Assembly (NCBI GenBank): GCA_965662355.1
Contig: CBFIHP010000005.1
Span: 296,938 to 360,937 of the forward strand
Reading direction: 5' to 3'
Origin: GCA-2683825 sp965662355
GTDB lineage: Bacteria > Planctomycetota > UBA1135 > GCA-002686595
Length of the DNA stretch: 64,000 bases
In this document: positions 26,481-34,374 of the stretch, piece by piece
Layout: each line of letters starts with the position of its first letter
Position numbering within the stretch: position 1 is the first letter of the stretch
Position numbers and translations under genes: made by a program
The notes under the pieces: generated by a model
Database searches by the model: none
The model's input: only the letters and a program-made list of their open reading frames with translations
What the model was told of the DNA's origin: nothing

Positions 26481-26648
26481 CGAGTGGTTTCTTCAGTCGC
26501 GGATCATTGAGGCTTGTTGAGAAGGGCTCCAGCTCAGGTCTGGAAGCCCGCTACTTTGTTCGATTCTGGTCGGAGCGGTTAGACTTCCGGCTCGCCCGAC
26601 CGACGTCACCCGAGGTCGGTTGCCACGTCATCAGGAAGAAGCCCCGTC

Positions 26649-27707
26649 ATGTCCCGCCCCGTATGTCTCTTCACCGGTCAATGGGCCGATTTGCCCCTCG
26701 AAGTTCTGGCCGGAAAAGCCAAGGAGCTCGGCTACGAAGGCCTCGAGCTCGCCTGTTGGGGTGATCACTTCGACGTTTCGGCGGCCCTGGAAGACGACGG
26801 GTACTGTGCCAAGCAATGGGACGTACTGAGCAGCCATGGATTGGGCTGCTATGCGATCAGCACCCACCTGGTCGGTCAGGCGGTGTGTGACCGGATCGAC
26901 GAAAGACACAAGAGCATCCTGTCACCCGAGATTTGGGGTGACGGAGATCCCGATGGTGTGCGCCAGCGCGCTAGCGAGGAAATGCGCCGCACGGCGAAAG
27001 CGGCGCGGCGTTTCTTCGATGCGGCGCCCAACAATGTCAAGCAACGCCTGAAGCAGACCGGGCGGACCGTGGTCAACGGATTCACGGGCAGCCCGATCTG
27101 GCACCTTCTCTACTCCTTCCCCCCGGTCTCACCGCAAGAGATCGAGGCAGGCTTCGCAAGCTTCGCGCAGGCCTGGAGCTCGATCATGGATGACTTTGCT
27201 GCGGTCGATGTCTGCTTCGCGCTCGAAGTCCACCCGACGGAAATCGCTTTCGACATCGTCACCGCCCAACGGGCGCTGGATGCGCTCGAGAAAGTAGGGG
27301 GCAAGGGTATTGCGAACTTCGGTTTCAACCTCGATCCCTCGCACTTCGCCTACCAGGGCGTGGACTACATCGAGTTCGTGCGGCGCTTCGGAGCAAAGGT
27401 CTTCAACGTACACGTGAAAGATGTCTGGTGGTCGGATCGCCCGACGGCCATCGGCGTCTTCGGAGGACACACGGACTTCGGGACCGACGAGCGCTTCTGG
27501 GACTTCCGTTCGCCCGGTCGCGGCAAGGTCGACTTCGAGGCCCTGATCCGCGTTCTGAATCATGCCGACTATCAGGGGCCGCTCACGGTCGAGTGGGAGG
27601 ACCCGATGATGGAGCGCGAGTACGGTGCGCGCGAGGCCGCGGCTTTCACACATCAACTGGACTTCGCTCGATCGAGCGCTGCCTTTGACGCTGCCTTCTC
27701 GGAGTAA
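26649..27707 (+). CDS. Sugar phosphate isomerase/epimerase (TIM barrel)
   Basis: 352 residues, ATG 26649 with AGGAAG upstream. Xylose-isomerase-like barrel: VCLFTGQWADLPLEVLAGKAKELGY start, LELACWGDHFD, FALEVHPTEIAFD (metal Glu), FNLDPSHFAYQGVDY, VFNVHVKDVWW (metal His) and VEWEDPMMEREYG. Longer than the usual ~280 residues because of an insertion around 100-160. Cytoplasmic, without signal peptide. It is followed 6 bp later by an MFS transporter gene, so it probably processes the sugar or nucleoside imported by that carrier. Confidence 0.87.
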   Translation: MSRPVCLFTGQWADLPLEVLAGKAKELGYEGLELACWGDHFDVSAALEDDGYCAKQWDVLSSHGLGCYAISTHLVGQAVCDRIDERHKSILSPEIWGDGDPDGVRQRASEEMRRTAKAARRFFDAAPNNVKQRLKQTGRTVVNGFTGSPIWHLLYSFPPVSPQEIEAGFASFAQAWSSIMDDFAAVDVCFALEVHPTEIAFDIVTAQRALDALEKVGGKGIANFGFNLDPSHFAYQGVDYIEFVRRFGAKVFNVHVKDVWWSDRPTAIGVFGGHTDFGTDERFWDFRSPGRGKVDFEALIRVLNHADYQGPLTVEWEDPMMEREYGAREAAAFTHQLDFARSSAAFDAAFSE

Positions 27708-27713
27708 CGAACC

Positions 27714-29015
27714 ATGACGGACTCCAGGTCGGTGCCGGCGAACGTGAACGCACGGCTTTCGTTGATGATGTTCCTGCAGTACGCGATCTGGGGGGCTTGG
27801 CTGCCCATCCTGTATCCGTTCTTGCTCGGTCACCGCCAATTCGAGCTCGGCCAGGTGGGGGCGATCCTCGCGGCGGGAGCCATCGGTGCCATCATCGGTC
27901 CCTTCATCGCCGGACAGATCGCGGATCGGTACTTCGCGACCGAGAAATTCCTTGCCGTGAGCCATCTCGGTGGTGCCGTGTTGGTCTGGTTCCTGGCGGA
28001 CGTGGACAGCTATCAGGCGTTTCTCTACCTGTCCCTTGCGTACGGGCTGATCTATGCGCCGACGCTTGCGCTGACGAACTCTCTGTCCTTCCACCATCTG
28101 GCCGATCGCGATCGGGACTTCGGAAAGGTACGTGTGTGGGGCACGGTCGGCTGGATCGCTGCCGGCATCGGGTTCGGGCAGTGGCTCGGAGCCTTTCACA
28201 CCCCCGACGGTGATGTTGCGCTGGTGCAAGCGGCTCAGGACGCGGGGCGCGCGGGGGCTTTCCGGCTCAGCTCGATCCTGGGGTTGATCATGGCGGCCTA
28301 CTGCTTGAGCCTGCCGAACACCCCGCCCTCGAAGCGCGGTAGCGAGTCGAACGCGACCTTCAAGGCCCTGTCGGAGATCCGGCATCAACCGCTTTTGCTC
28401 CTCTTCCTCCTGGCGGTTCCCGTCAGCATCATCCACCAGTTCTATTTCGTGCACACCTCGGCCTTCCTGGCCGATCTACAACGCCGAGCTAGCAGCGCGG
28501 ACCAGCTGGCCTCTTCGATCAACAAGGTTCTGGGAGTGGGCGGAGGCGGCCTGATGACCATCGGACAGATGGTTGAAATCGCGGTCCTGGCAGCGATCCC
28601 ATTTGCGGCCAAGCGTGTTTCTCGCAAGGCTCTCCTCGCCGTCGGGCTCGTGGCCTACGCAGCGCGCATGGCGCTCTTCGCCTACACCGACTCCATGGTC
28701 ACGATTCTCATCGGAGTCGGGCTCCATGGCCTGTGCTTCGGTTGCTTCATTTTCGTTGCCTTCATGGTCGTCGACGAGGAGACGCGCTCCGATGTGAAGG
28801 CCTCGGCGCAAAACCTCTTCAACCTCGTGATCATCGGAATCGGGATCATCGTGGGATCGCTCTTCGCGACAGAGGTCGCGAAGCTAGCGACCGGTGACGA
28901 CGGAGTCGTCGACTACACCATGCTCTTCAGGATCCCCATGTGGATCGCGATCGCCTGCCTGGTCGTCTTGCTGCTTCACTACCCTTCGCGTTCCTCCAAG
29001 GCGGCCTCCGCCTAG
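27714..29015 (+). CDS. MFS transporter, nucleoside:H+ symporter type
   Basis: 433 residues with about twelve hydrophobic spans. The N-terminal sequence LSLMMFLQYAIWGAWLPILYPFL and the loop ADRYFATEKFLAVSHLGGA resemble NupG-like nucleoside:proton symporters, as do TNSLSFHHL and RVWGTVGWIAAGIGFG. GGAG lies just before the ATG. It is probably an inner-membrane importer of a sugar or nucleoside, translated with the isomerase gene 6 bp upstream. Its stop shares a CTAG with the convergent glucosamine-6-phosphate deaminase gene. Confidence 0.85.
   Translation: MTDSRSVPANVNARLSLMMFLQYAIWGAWLPILYPFLLGHRQFELGQVGAILAAGAIGAIIGPFIAGQIADRYFATEKFLAVSHLGGAVLVWFLADVDSYQAFLYLSLAYGLIYAPTLALTNSLSFHHLADRDRDFGKVRVWGTVGWIAAGIGFGQWLGAFHTPDGDVALVQAAQDAGRAGAFRLSSILGLIMAAYCLSLPNTPPSKRGSESNATFKALSEIRHQPLLLLFLLAVPVSIIHQFYFVHTSAFLADLQRRASSADQLASSINKVLGVGGGGLMTIGQMVEIAVLAAIPFAAKRVSRKALLAVGLVAYAARMALFAYTDSMVTILIGVGLHGLCFGCFIFVAFMVVDEETRSDVKASAQNLFNLVIIGIGIIVGSLFATEVAKLATGDDGVVDYTMLFRIPMWIAIACLVVLLLHYPSRSSKAASA
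29012..29015. other. CTAG shared by the stop codons of convergent genes
   Basis: TAG at 29013-29015 ends the transporter gene and TAG read from 29014 to 29012 ends nagB. This is the second case in the window of one palindrome closing two genes. Confidence 0.9.
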
Positions 29016-29758
29016 AGGAGCTTGCCGGCTTCCTCGTCGCACAGGACGAGGAAGTCGGAGTGCTCGCTCAGGAGAGAGGCCGGCAGGTCGCTACTGACAC
29101 CGCCCCGCACGAGGTCGTGAAGGATCTTGGCCTTCGAAGCGCCGGTGGCGATCAGGAGGATGCGGGCAGAGGCGTAGATCTCGCGAACACCAAGGGTGAT
29201 GCCGTGCGTCGGCAGCTCGTCTTCGGCGAAGTGTTGTTCCATGCCCTTGCGCGTCGCTTCGGCCAAGGTGACGACGCGTGCGGGTGCGTCGAGACTCGCC
29301 CCCGGTTCGTTGAAGGCGATGTGCCCATTGCTTCCGATGCCGAGGAGAGCCAGGTCCGCTCCGCCGAGGCGTTCGAGCTCCGCCACGTGGCGGTGAATCT
29401 CCTCAGCCGGATCGGTCGCGTTGCCGGTCAAAAGCTGTGCCTGGCTCGAGGAGAGCCCTTTGAAGAAATGTTTCTGCAAGAATGCCTGGAAGCTACGCGT
29501 GTCCTCGGGAGCGACCCCGACGATCTCATCCAGCTGAAACCCCTGAGCCTGGGAGAGATCGAGTTCCAGGGCCCCGTGTCTCTTCCGGAGTTCCCCGAAA
29601 AGCGACACGGGCGTGGAGCCGGCGGGAAGCAGGAGCACCGCATCGGGCTTCTCGTCGAGGGTTTTGGCTACAACCTCGGCGCCCCGGCGCGCGATGGCTT
29701 CGGAGTTTGTGTGTCGTTCGACGAGGATCGAATTGATGCGTACTGCTCCGCCGCTCAT
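29012..29758 (-). CDS. nagB: Glucosamine-6-phosphate deaminase
   Basis: 248 residues. The family signature LGIGSNGHIAFNEPG is intact, as are LLPAGSTPVSLFGEL (phosphate loop) and FQLDEIVGV (catalytic Asp region). It converts glucosamine-6-phosphate to fructose-6-phosphate and ammonia in the cytoplasm, in amino-sugar breakdown. ATG 29758. It lies convergent with the isomerase/transporter operon; the sugar theme suggests the whole segment handles amino sugars, though that link is inference. 6-phosphogluconolactonase paralogues share the fold but lack the NGHIAFNEP form. Confidence 0.88.
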   Translation of the reverse strand: MSGGAVRINSILVERHTNSEAIARRGAEVVAKTLDEKPDAVLLLPAGSTPVSLFGELRKRHGALELDLSQAQGFQLDEIVGVAPEDTRSFQAFLQKHFFKGLSSSQAQLLTGNATDPAEEIHRHVAELERLGGADLALLGIGSNGHIAFNEPGASLDAPARVVTLAEATRKGMEQHFAEDELPTHGITLGVREIYASARILLIATGASKAKILHDLVRGGVSSDLPASLLSEHSDFLVLCDEEAGKLL

Positions 29759-29846
29759 CGTGGGGCCCCCCGGCCGTTTCTTCCTCTTCGTGCTCTAGAG
29801 GGCGGAGGGCGGCCCAAAGCCTAAGGAATCCGCGGCGGCGTCAGAC

Positions 29847-29852
29847 TAGAAT
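29847..29852 (+). promoter_or_regulatory. -10-like box TAGAAT, 11 nt from start of the 29864 gene
   Basis: TAGAAT, eleven bases, ATG. The 105-bp divergent space to nagB must also hold the nagB promoter, which I could not pinpoint. Confidence 0.45.
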
Positions 29853-29863
29853 CCCTGGAAGCC

Positions 29864-31516
29864 ATGGACAACTTCCTCGAATTCCTCGGGCGATTGCATC
29901 CGCTCGTCGTTCATTTTCCGATCGCTCTCATCTTGACGGGCGGGGCCATCGAGCTCTTGCGCGGGGGGAAAGAAAAGCCGTCCGAGGCGGGGGTCGTTTG
30001 CCTCGGGCTCGGAGCCGTCTCCGCTCTCGTCGCGATCGGCGCAGGTTGGTTGCACGCCGATCACGTGGACGTCGGTTCGTCCATGGAAACGGTGCTCTTC
30101 CGCCATCGCTGGGTGGGGGTCGGAGTTGCGAGTGTCTCTTCCATCACCGCCCTTCTCACCTGGCGTATGCGCGTTGCACCGTCGTCGACTCTCGGTGTTG
30201 CCGTGCGCACGGGGCTGATCACCAGCATGCTCTTGGTCGGCTACGACGGTCACCTCGGTGGAACCCTCGTCTACGGTGAGGGCTACTTGATCGATGCTCT
30301 GTTCTCCGACAAACCCTCGGTCGAGAAGGAGCCGACCACTTCGGTTCTCGAGAATTCGCCGACGGTGACTCAGGAGAACGACGTATCGGAGGTCGTTGCG
30401 ATTGGGCCTGGAGCTACGGAGATACCCGATTCGAACGCTGGCACGGATGCCCCAGGTGATACGACCGGAGCGAACGAAATCGCGCAAGCGAAAGACGTTG
30501 CAACGCCGACGGTTTCTTATGCCCGAGACGTGCTGCCCATCTTAGAAGCGCGCTGCTACAAGTGCCACGGACCGAGTGGTAAGGCGCGCGGCGGCTTGCG
30601 GCTGAACGACATCCCCGATCTCTACGAGGGCGATGAAGAGTTCTGGTTGATCCATCCGGGATCCGCAGAGAAGAGCGTGCTTTACCAGTTGATCGTGTTG
30701 CCCGCGGATGATCTCGACATCATGCCAGCGAGCGGCGATCCGTTGACCGCTGCAGAGATCGATCTGATCAAGCGCTGGATCGAAGAAGGTGCCACGGTCG
30801 GTGCCCCGAAGGCTGCCACAGGCGGCGACACGCTTCCCGACGAGGGCGAGCCGCAAGCAGGAGAGGCCTACGAAGAAGCAGGGGACACAGAGCTCACGGA
30901 AGATCCCGTCCTGGCCAGCGCGACCACCTTGCCGGACAGCGAGCTCACCCAGGACTTGGAGGTGCAGCTCGATGATGCGCAGCGCGCGGCGCGAGATCGC
31001 GCCCTGCTGGAATTGCGCAAGCAGGGCGCCCATGCCGTGCGTGTCGCCCAGAACACCGATGGGGTCGAAGTGCATCTGGGGCTCATGGGTGAGCTAGTCA
31101 CGGACGAGACGCTTGGCTTATTGCAGGGGCTGGAGCCGTGCTTGGTTTCCCTCGACCTCTCGCGCACGAAGATCACGGACGAGGGGCTCGAGCCATTAGG
31201 TGGTTTCCTTCACCTGCGACGGCTTCGCCTCGATCAAACCGAGATTGGCGATGCCGGCGTCGCCCGACTTCAGGGACTGGCGCAACTCGAGTCGTTGAAT
31301 CTCTTCCAGACACGGGTTGGCGATGCTGGGCTCGCATCTCTCGGGCGGCTCTCACGGCTGAAGAAGCTCTACGTTTGGCGTAGCGCGGCAACACCGGGCG
31401 GAATAGCGGCGCTGCGCGAGGCGCTACCGAAGCTAACCGTCATCGCCGGTGGTGATGAGGCTCCGGGCGCTGACGCTGGCGACGAGGAAGAAGCCCTTTC
31501 AGGGAAAGAGCAGTAG
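29864..31516 (+). CDS. DUF2231 membrane domain fused to cytochrome c and leucine-rich repeats
   Basis: 550 residues. Residues ~1-130: four hydrophobic spans starting FLEFLGRLHPLVVHFPIALILTGG, the DUF2231 signature with its conserved His residues. Residues ~140-210: low-complexity acidic linker. Residues ~218-310: a planctomycete-type cytochrome c domain (DVLPILEARCYKCHGPSG, haem Cys231 and Cys234). Residues ~320-360: acidic linker. Residues ~400-530: three to four leucine-rich repeats (LDLSRTKITDEGLEPL, LRLDQTEIGDAGVARL, LNLFQTRVGDAGLASL). Probably anchored in the inner membrane with haem and LRR domains in the periplasm; the electron partner is unknown. Confidence 0.85.
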   Translation: MDNFLEFLGRLHPLVVHFPIALILTGGAIELLRGGKEKPSEAGVVCLGLGAVSALVAIGAGWLHADHVDVGSSMETVLFRHRWVGVGVASVSSITALLTWRMRVAPSSTLGVAVRTGLITSMLLVGYDGHLGGTLVYGEGYLIDALFSDKPSVEKEPTTSVLENSPTVTQENDVSEVVAIGPGATEIPDSNAGTDAPGDTTGANEIAQAKDVATPTVSYARDVLPILEARCYKCHGPSGKARGGLRLNDIPDLYEGDEEFWLIHPGSAEKSVLYQLIVLPADDLDIMPASGDPLTAAEIDLIKRWIEEGATVGAPKAATGGDTLPDEGEPQAGEAYEEAGDTELTEDPVLASATTLPDSELTQDLEVQLDDAQRAARDRALLELRKQGAHAVRVAQNTDGVEVHLGLMGELVTDETLGLLQGLEPCLVSLDLSRTKITDEGLEPLGGFLHLRRLRLDQTEIGDAGVARLQGLAQLESLNLFQTRVGDAGLASLGRLSRLKKLYVWRSAATPGGIAALREALPKLTVIAGGDEAPGADAGDEEEALSGKEQ

Positions 31517-31518
31517 TC

Positions 31519-32478
31519 TCACTCGAAACGGAAGTCTCGGAAGCTCTTATCGAGAGACTCGAGGCTGCGCCGTGTCCCGAAGTGCTCCCTGAAGCCCTTC
31601 TGAGGTTCTCGACCGCGCAAGATACCTGGAAGGTAGTTCGCGAAGGAAGCAACGGGCTCATCGACGGCTTGCGCGGTCTCTTGCCGTTCTTCCAGCAGGT
31701 AGCGCATCAGGAGCCCCAGCTGGATGATCTTCGCCTCCGCCATGTCCGGGTTACCGTCCCGCGTCACGTAGGTCGATAGATCCGAGTCACGAACGAGTTC
31801 GTTCAAGGGCCTGTAGGCGACCTTGCCTTGGTTGTGCAGGTCTTCCGCCCACTCGCGTATCTGGCGATTGACCTTCAACGCGAAATAGTGAGCCAGGCCT
31901 TCGCTGATCCAAGGGGGTGGCGTGGTGGTGAAGGCCGAGGCGATGTACTGGTGAACCGCAGAGTGGGGGACCTGCGTGAAATTGAGCCGAAAATCGTAGG
32001 CACACGTGACGGGCCGCTGGGGGTCGTGCGTCGAGTAGTAGCTGCCATAGAACGACGAGTGTTCATTGGCACCACCAGCATCCGCCAAGCTGCTGTACAT
32101 CTGGATCGTCGGATAAATCCACACCGGGTAGGAGCCGTTGCGTGGAAGATGATCGGTCTGAAAGAGCTCCTGCATCTCGAGGAGCTGCTCGTCCAAACGC
32201 CTACCCAGCTGGCGTCCCAGGTTGCGGTTCGTGGTCTTGATCACGTAGTGTTTGGAGGCTACGTCGATGGCATCGGACCAGTTGGCCGAGGAGTGGTCGA
32301 CGAACAGGTCGATCTGTTCCAGTAACTTGCGATGCTCGCGCTGCTGCGCCCGCTCGATGGCGTCTCGAAAGATCTTCCGTGCTTCTTCTCGATCCTCGTC
32401 CAGCCACGGGGGCCCAAGCGCAACTCCCGTTGCCGACGCGCCGAGGACGGTCCAAAGCGTGAGAATCGCGACCTTCAT
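31519..32478 (-). CDS. Secreted DUF1570-like protein with degenerate peptidase motif
   Basis: 319 residues with a signal peptide (MKVAILTLWTVLGASATGVAL). The central part looks like a gluzincin peptidase core: the zinc helix reads H172-S-A-V-H176-Q, and PPPWISEGLAHYF 20 residues later carries the usual Glu (Glu193). The catalytic Glu of HExxH is replaced by Ser173, so it is either inactive or a binding protein. AGGAAG precedes the ATG. It ends 2 bp from the convergent cytochrome-LRR gene. No specific role can be assigned. Confidence 0.75.
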   Translation of the reverse strand: MKVAILTLWTVLGASATGVALGPPWLDEDREEARKIFRDAIERAQQREHRKLLEQIDLFVDHSSANWSDAIDVASKHYVIKTTNRNLGRQLGRRLDEQLLEMQELFQTDHLPRNGSYPVWIYPTIQMYSSLADAGGANEHSSFYGSYYSTHDPQRPVTCAYDFRLNFTQVPHSAVHQYIASAFTTTPPPWISEGLAHYFALKVNRQIREWAEDLHNQGKVAYRPLNELVRDSDLSTYVTRDGNPDMAEAKIIQLGLLMRYLLEERQETAQAVDEPVASFANYLPGILRGREPQKGFREHFGTRRSLESLDKSFRDFRFE

Positions 32479-32748
32479 GTCGACTTCCTGCGTTGAAGAA
32501 AGGGCTTCATTTCGGGAAAGCTTTGCCCCCGAGGGAGGGGGATGCGATGGCGAATGGGAATCACCTCGAGATTCTAGGACAAGGGGACGTCCCGCCTCGG
32601 CGGAGCGGCTTACCTTTCGGGTATCCAGGCTCCCATTGAGCCCGGCGTGAGGCTCGAGGGGAAAGAGTCATCTGCGTCGGGTCAGAGGCTCGGAGAAGGA
32701 AAGAGGAGGTTGCCCATGGCGATCTCCTCATTTTTTTTGTCCGGTTGG

Positions 32749-33219
32749 CTAGCGTACTTGGCGCCAGATATCCTGCAGGGCCTTTGCGACTTCACGATAG
32801 GCGTCGGCAAGCTCGTCTCGGACCTCGTTCCAGGCGCCCTCTCCTTCGTCGCGAATTTCGCGCCAGGCGTCACCACCCTCGCGGCGTAGCTCTTCGCCGA
32901 GTTTCCGCAGCGCTTTGCGGGCTTCCTCGAGCTGCTCCTGGAGCTCTTCGTTCTCTGCGATTTCCGTGCGGGCCCGTTCCAGCTCGCGTTCGAGCTTCTC
33001 CAGGCGCTCGTCGAGGGCGTCGCGGAACTCCTCGGCCTGGTCCCCTGTGTAGGAGCGCACATCGTCCCACTTGTCCTGCAGGGCGCTCTTGATCTCCCGA
33101 GCGTCCACGTGAGTGTCTTCGCAACCTCCCAGTGCTCCTGCGGCGATGGCGAGAAGAAGCACCCCCGGTAGGCACTTCGGGAAGCTGGAGGTCGGTTGCC
33201 GGGGATCAAGGGGAGGCAT
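32749..33219 (-). CDS. Small coiled-coil lipoprotein
   Basis: 156 residues. Signal peptide with lipobox LGGC (Cys33), then a highly charged helical body of heptad-like repeats rich in Glu, Arg and Leu (LDERLEKLERELERARTEIAE), ending with Trp-containing amphipathic repeats. It is apolipoprotein-like in composition and probably sits on the periplasmic face of a membrane. It starts 34 bp after the msrB stop on the same strand and may be co-transcribed with it. The 270 bp beyond its stop hold no recognised gene. Confidence 0.7.
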   Translation of the reverse strand: MPPLDPRQPTSSFPKCLPGVLLLAIAAGALGGCEDTHVDAREIKSALQDKWDDVRSYTGDQAEEFRDALDERLEKLERELERARTEIAENEELQEQLEEARKALRKLGEELRREGGDAWREIRDEGEGAWNEVRDELADAYREVAKALQDIWRQVR

Positions 33220-33252
33220 GCTCGGATTAGTGGGAAATGGCGCGGAGGGGTT

Positions 33253-33693
33253 TCAGGGCGTGGACCTTTCCTGCTCGCAAGCCGATTCCGCTGCGTCCAG
33301 ACGGAGGGCTGCTGAATTGATGCAATAACGTAGCCCCGTGGGCTGCGGTCCATCTTCGAAAACGTGGCCGAGGTGAGCTCCACAGCGACTGCACCTGACT
33401 TCGACGCGGGCCATTCCGAGCGTGTCGTCCCGGCTCGTATCGACCTGTTCGTCGCTGAGGGGCTGCCAGAAGCTCGGCCAGCCACTGCCCGAGTCGAACT
33501 TCTCGTCGGAGCGGAAGAGTATCTGATCGCAGCACACGCAGGCGTATTGGCCGGGTGTCTTGGAGTCCCAGTATGGGCCGCTGAAAGCAGGTTCCGTACC
33601 GGCCTGGCGCGTGACCCAGTACTGTTCGGGCGTGAGTTTCCCGCGCCACTCTTCGTCCGTCTTCTCCACCTTGTCCGCCATGCGCTCCGCCAT
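33253..33693 (-). CDS. msrB: Peptide-methionine (R)-S-oxide reductase MsrB
   Basis: 146 residues, full length for MsrB. It shows ACVCCDQILFRSDEKFDSGSGWPSFW and VRCSRCGAHLGHVF, where the two Cys pairs bind zinc, and the catalytic Cys in GLRYCINSAAL. It reduces methionine-R-sulfoxide in oxidised proteins. No signal peptide, so cytoplasmic. ATG 33693 has GAGGAAG upstream at a rather long spacing; ATG 33681 is an alternative. A tandem 12-bp repeat around a TATTAG box lies just upstream and may control it. Confidence 0.92.
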   Translation of the reverse strand: MAERMADKVEKTDEEWRGKLTPEQYWVTRQAGTEPAFSGPYWDSKTPGQYACVCCDQILFRSDEKFDSGSGWPSFWQPLSDEQVDTSRDDTLGMARVEVRCSRCGAHLGHVFEDGPQPTGLRYCINSAALRLDAAESACEQERSTP

Positions 33694-34108
33694 TCGTTTT
33701 CTCGTTGCTTCCTCTGAGTCGTGGGCCGTGACCTAATAGTGGGCCGTGACGTCGTGGCTACGGCCGCTCGCGCACATCCTACCCGCCCCCGAGCGCGCAC
33801 GAGCGCGGTTCAGGCGCCTATTCCGGGGCGGAAGACACTCCCAGCGCTGCTCGATGGGGGCGAGCCGATCGGCGATCTCGTGCGGTAACCCTTCTGTGAG
33901 GATCCCTGAAGGCGATCGAAGCGGGCCGTGCGGGGGGTCTTCGAGACCTGGATCGAGGGCGTGTGGACGAAGTCCATCAGCATCCGCCGTCAGAAGCTGA
34001 GTCGCGATCAGCCGACGGCGTCGACACTCTGCAGTACGGACTCACGCTGTCCCCAAAAGGGCATGTTTGGGGGAAGCTCTTCCTCTCGGAGGCGTCCAGG
34101 CTCGCATC
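33694..34108. other. 415-bp intergenic stretch without a recognisable intact gene
   Basis: Contains the msrB upstream region with its direct repeat. Short broken frames on the plus strand (around 33810-34000) look coding-like in composition but match nothing I recognise; decayed sequence is possible. Confidence 0.4.
33721..33750. repeat. Tandem 12-bp direct repeat flanking a -10-like box upstream of msrB
   Basis: GTGGGCCGTGAC at 33721-33732 and again at 33739-33750, separated by 6 bp (18-bp period). On the minus strand the spacer reads TATTAG, a possible -10 box about 40 nt before msrB. The layout suits an operator for a DNA-binding regulator. Confidence 0.55.
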
Positions 34109-34348
34109 ATGAACCCCATCCCCTCTCCCCGTCGCGATCGGCCTGCCCTCCAGCTGGAGCGCCTCGCCGAGCTCGTCTCCTCCGAAACCACCCGGGCCGG
34201 CGCTGTGTCGTCCTTCCGCAAACCGCGCGAAGTCTCGGGGGGCTTTTGGCGGCTCTACTTCGCGGGCTGGATGGGTTTGATGTTCGGCCCGATCCCCATC
34301 AGCCACCTGGCCCTCGGGTTCGCGGGGCTGTGGTTCAAGTTGCACTAG
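34109..34348 (+). CDS. 79-residue small membrane-associated protein
   Basis: Start ATG 34109. The N-terminal ~45 residues are polar and basic (PRRDRPALQLERLAEL). The C-terminal part has a hydrophobic stretch rich in Gly, Pro and aromatic residues (FWRLYFAGWMGLMFGPIPISHLALGFAGLWF). No family is recognised. Composition and compact placement 26 bp from the convergent peroxidase stop favour a real gene. Probably membrane associated. Confidence 0.5.
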   Translation: MNPIPSPRRDRPALQLERLAELVSSETTRAGAVSSFRKPREVSGGFWRLYFAGWMGLMFGPIPISHLALGFAGLWFKLH

Positions 34349-34374
34349 GGAGCTCCTGGACGAGCGATCCCTTG

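Larger units (their letters stand above)
25893..26648. other. 756-bp gene-poor region with two terminator-like hairpins
   Basis: No convincing protein gene on either strand. It holds a minus-strand hairpin with T-run (26031-26052) and a plus-strand long hairpin with T-rich tail (26426-26480), each lying upstream of, not after, any recognised gene on its strand. I could not match either to a known RNA family. Confidence 0.6.

Noticed and set aside
32728..32740. T8 run on the plus strand read as a terminator tail
   Set aside because: No stable hairpin precedes it and no plus-strand gene ends there; for the minus-strand lipoprotein gene it would be an A-run.
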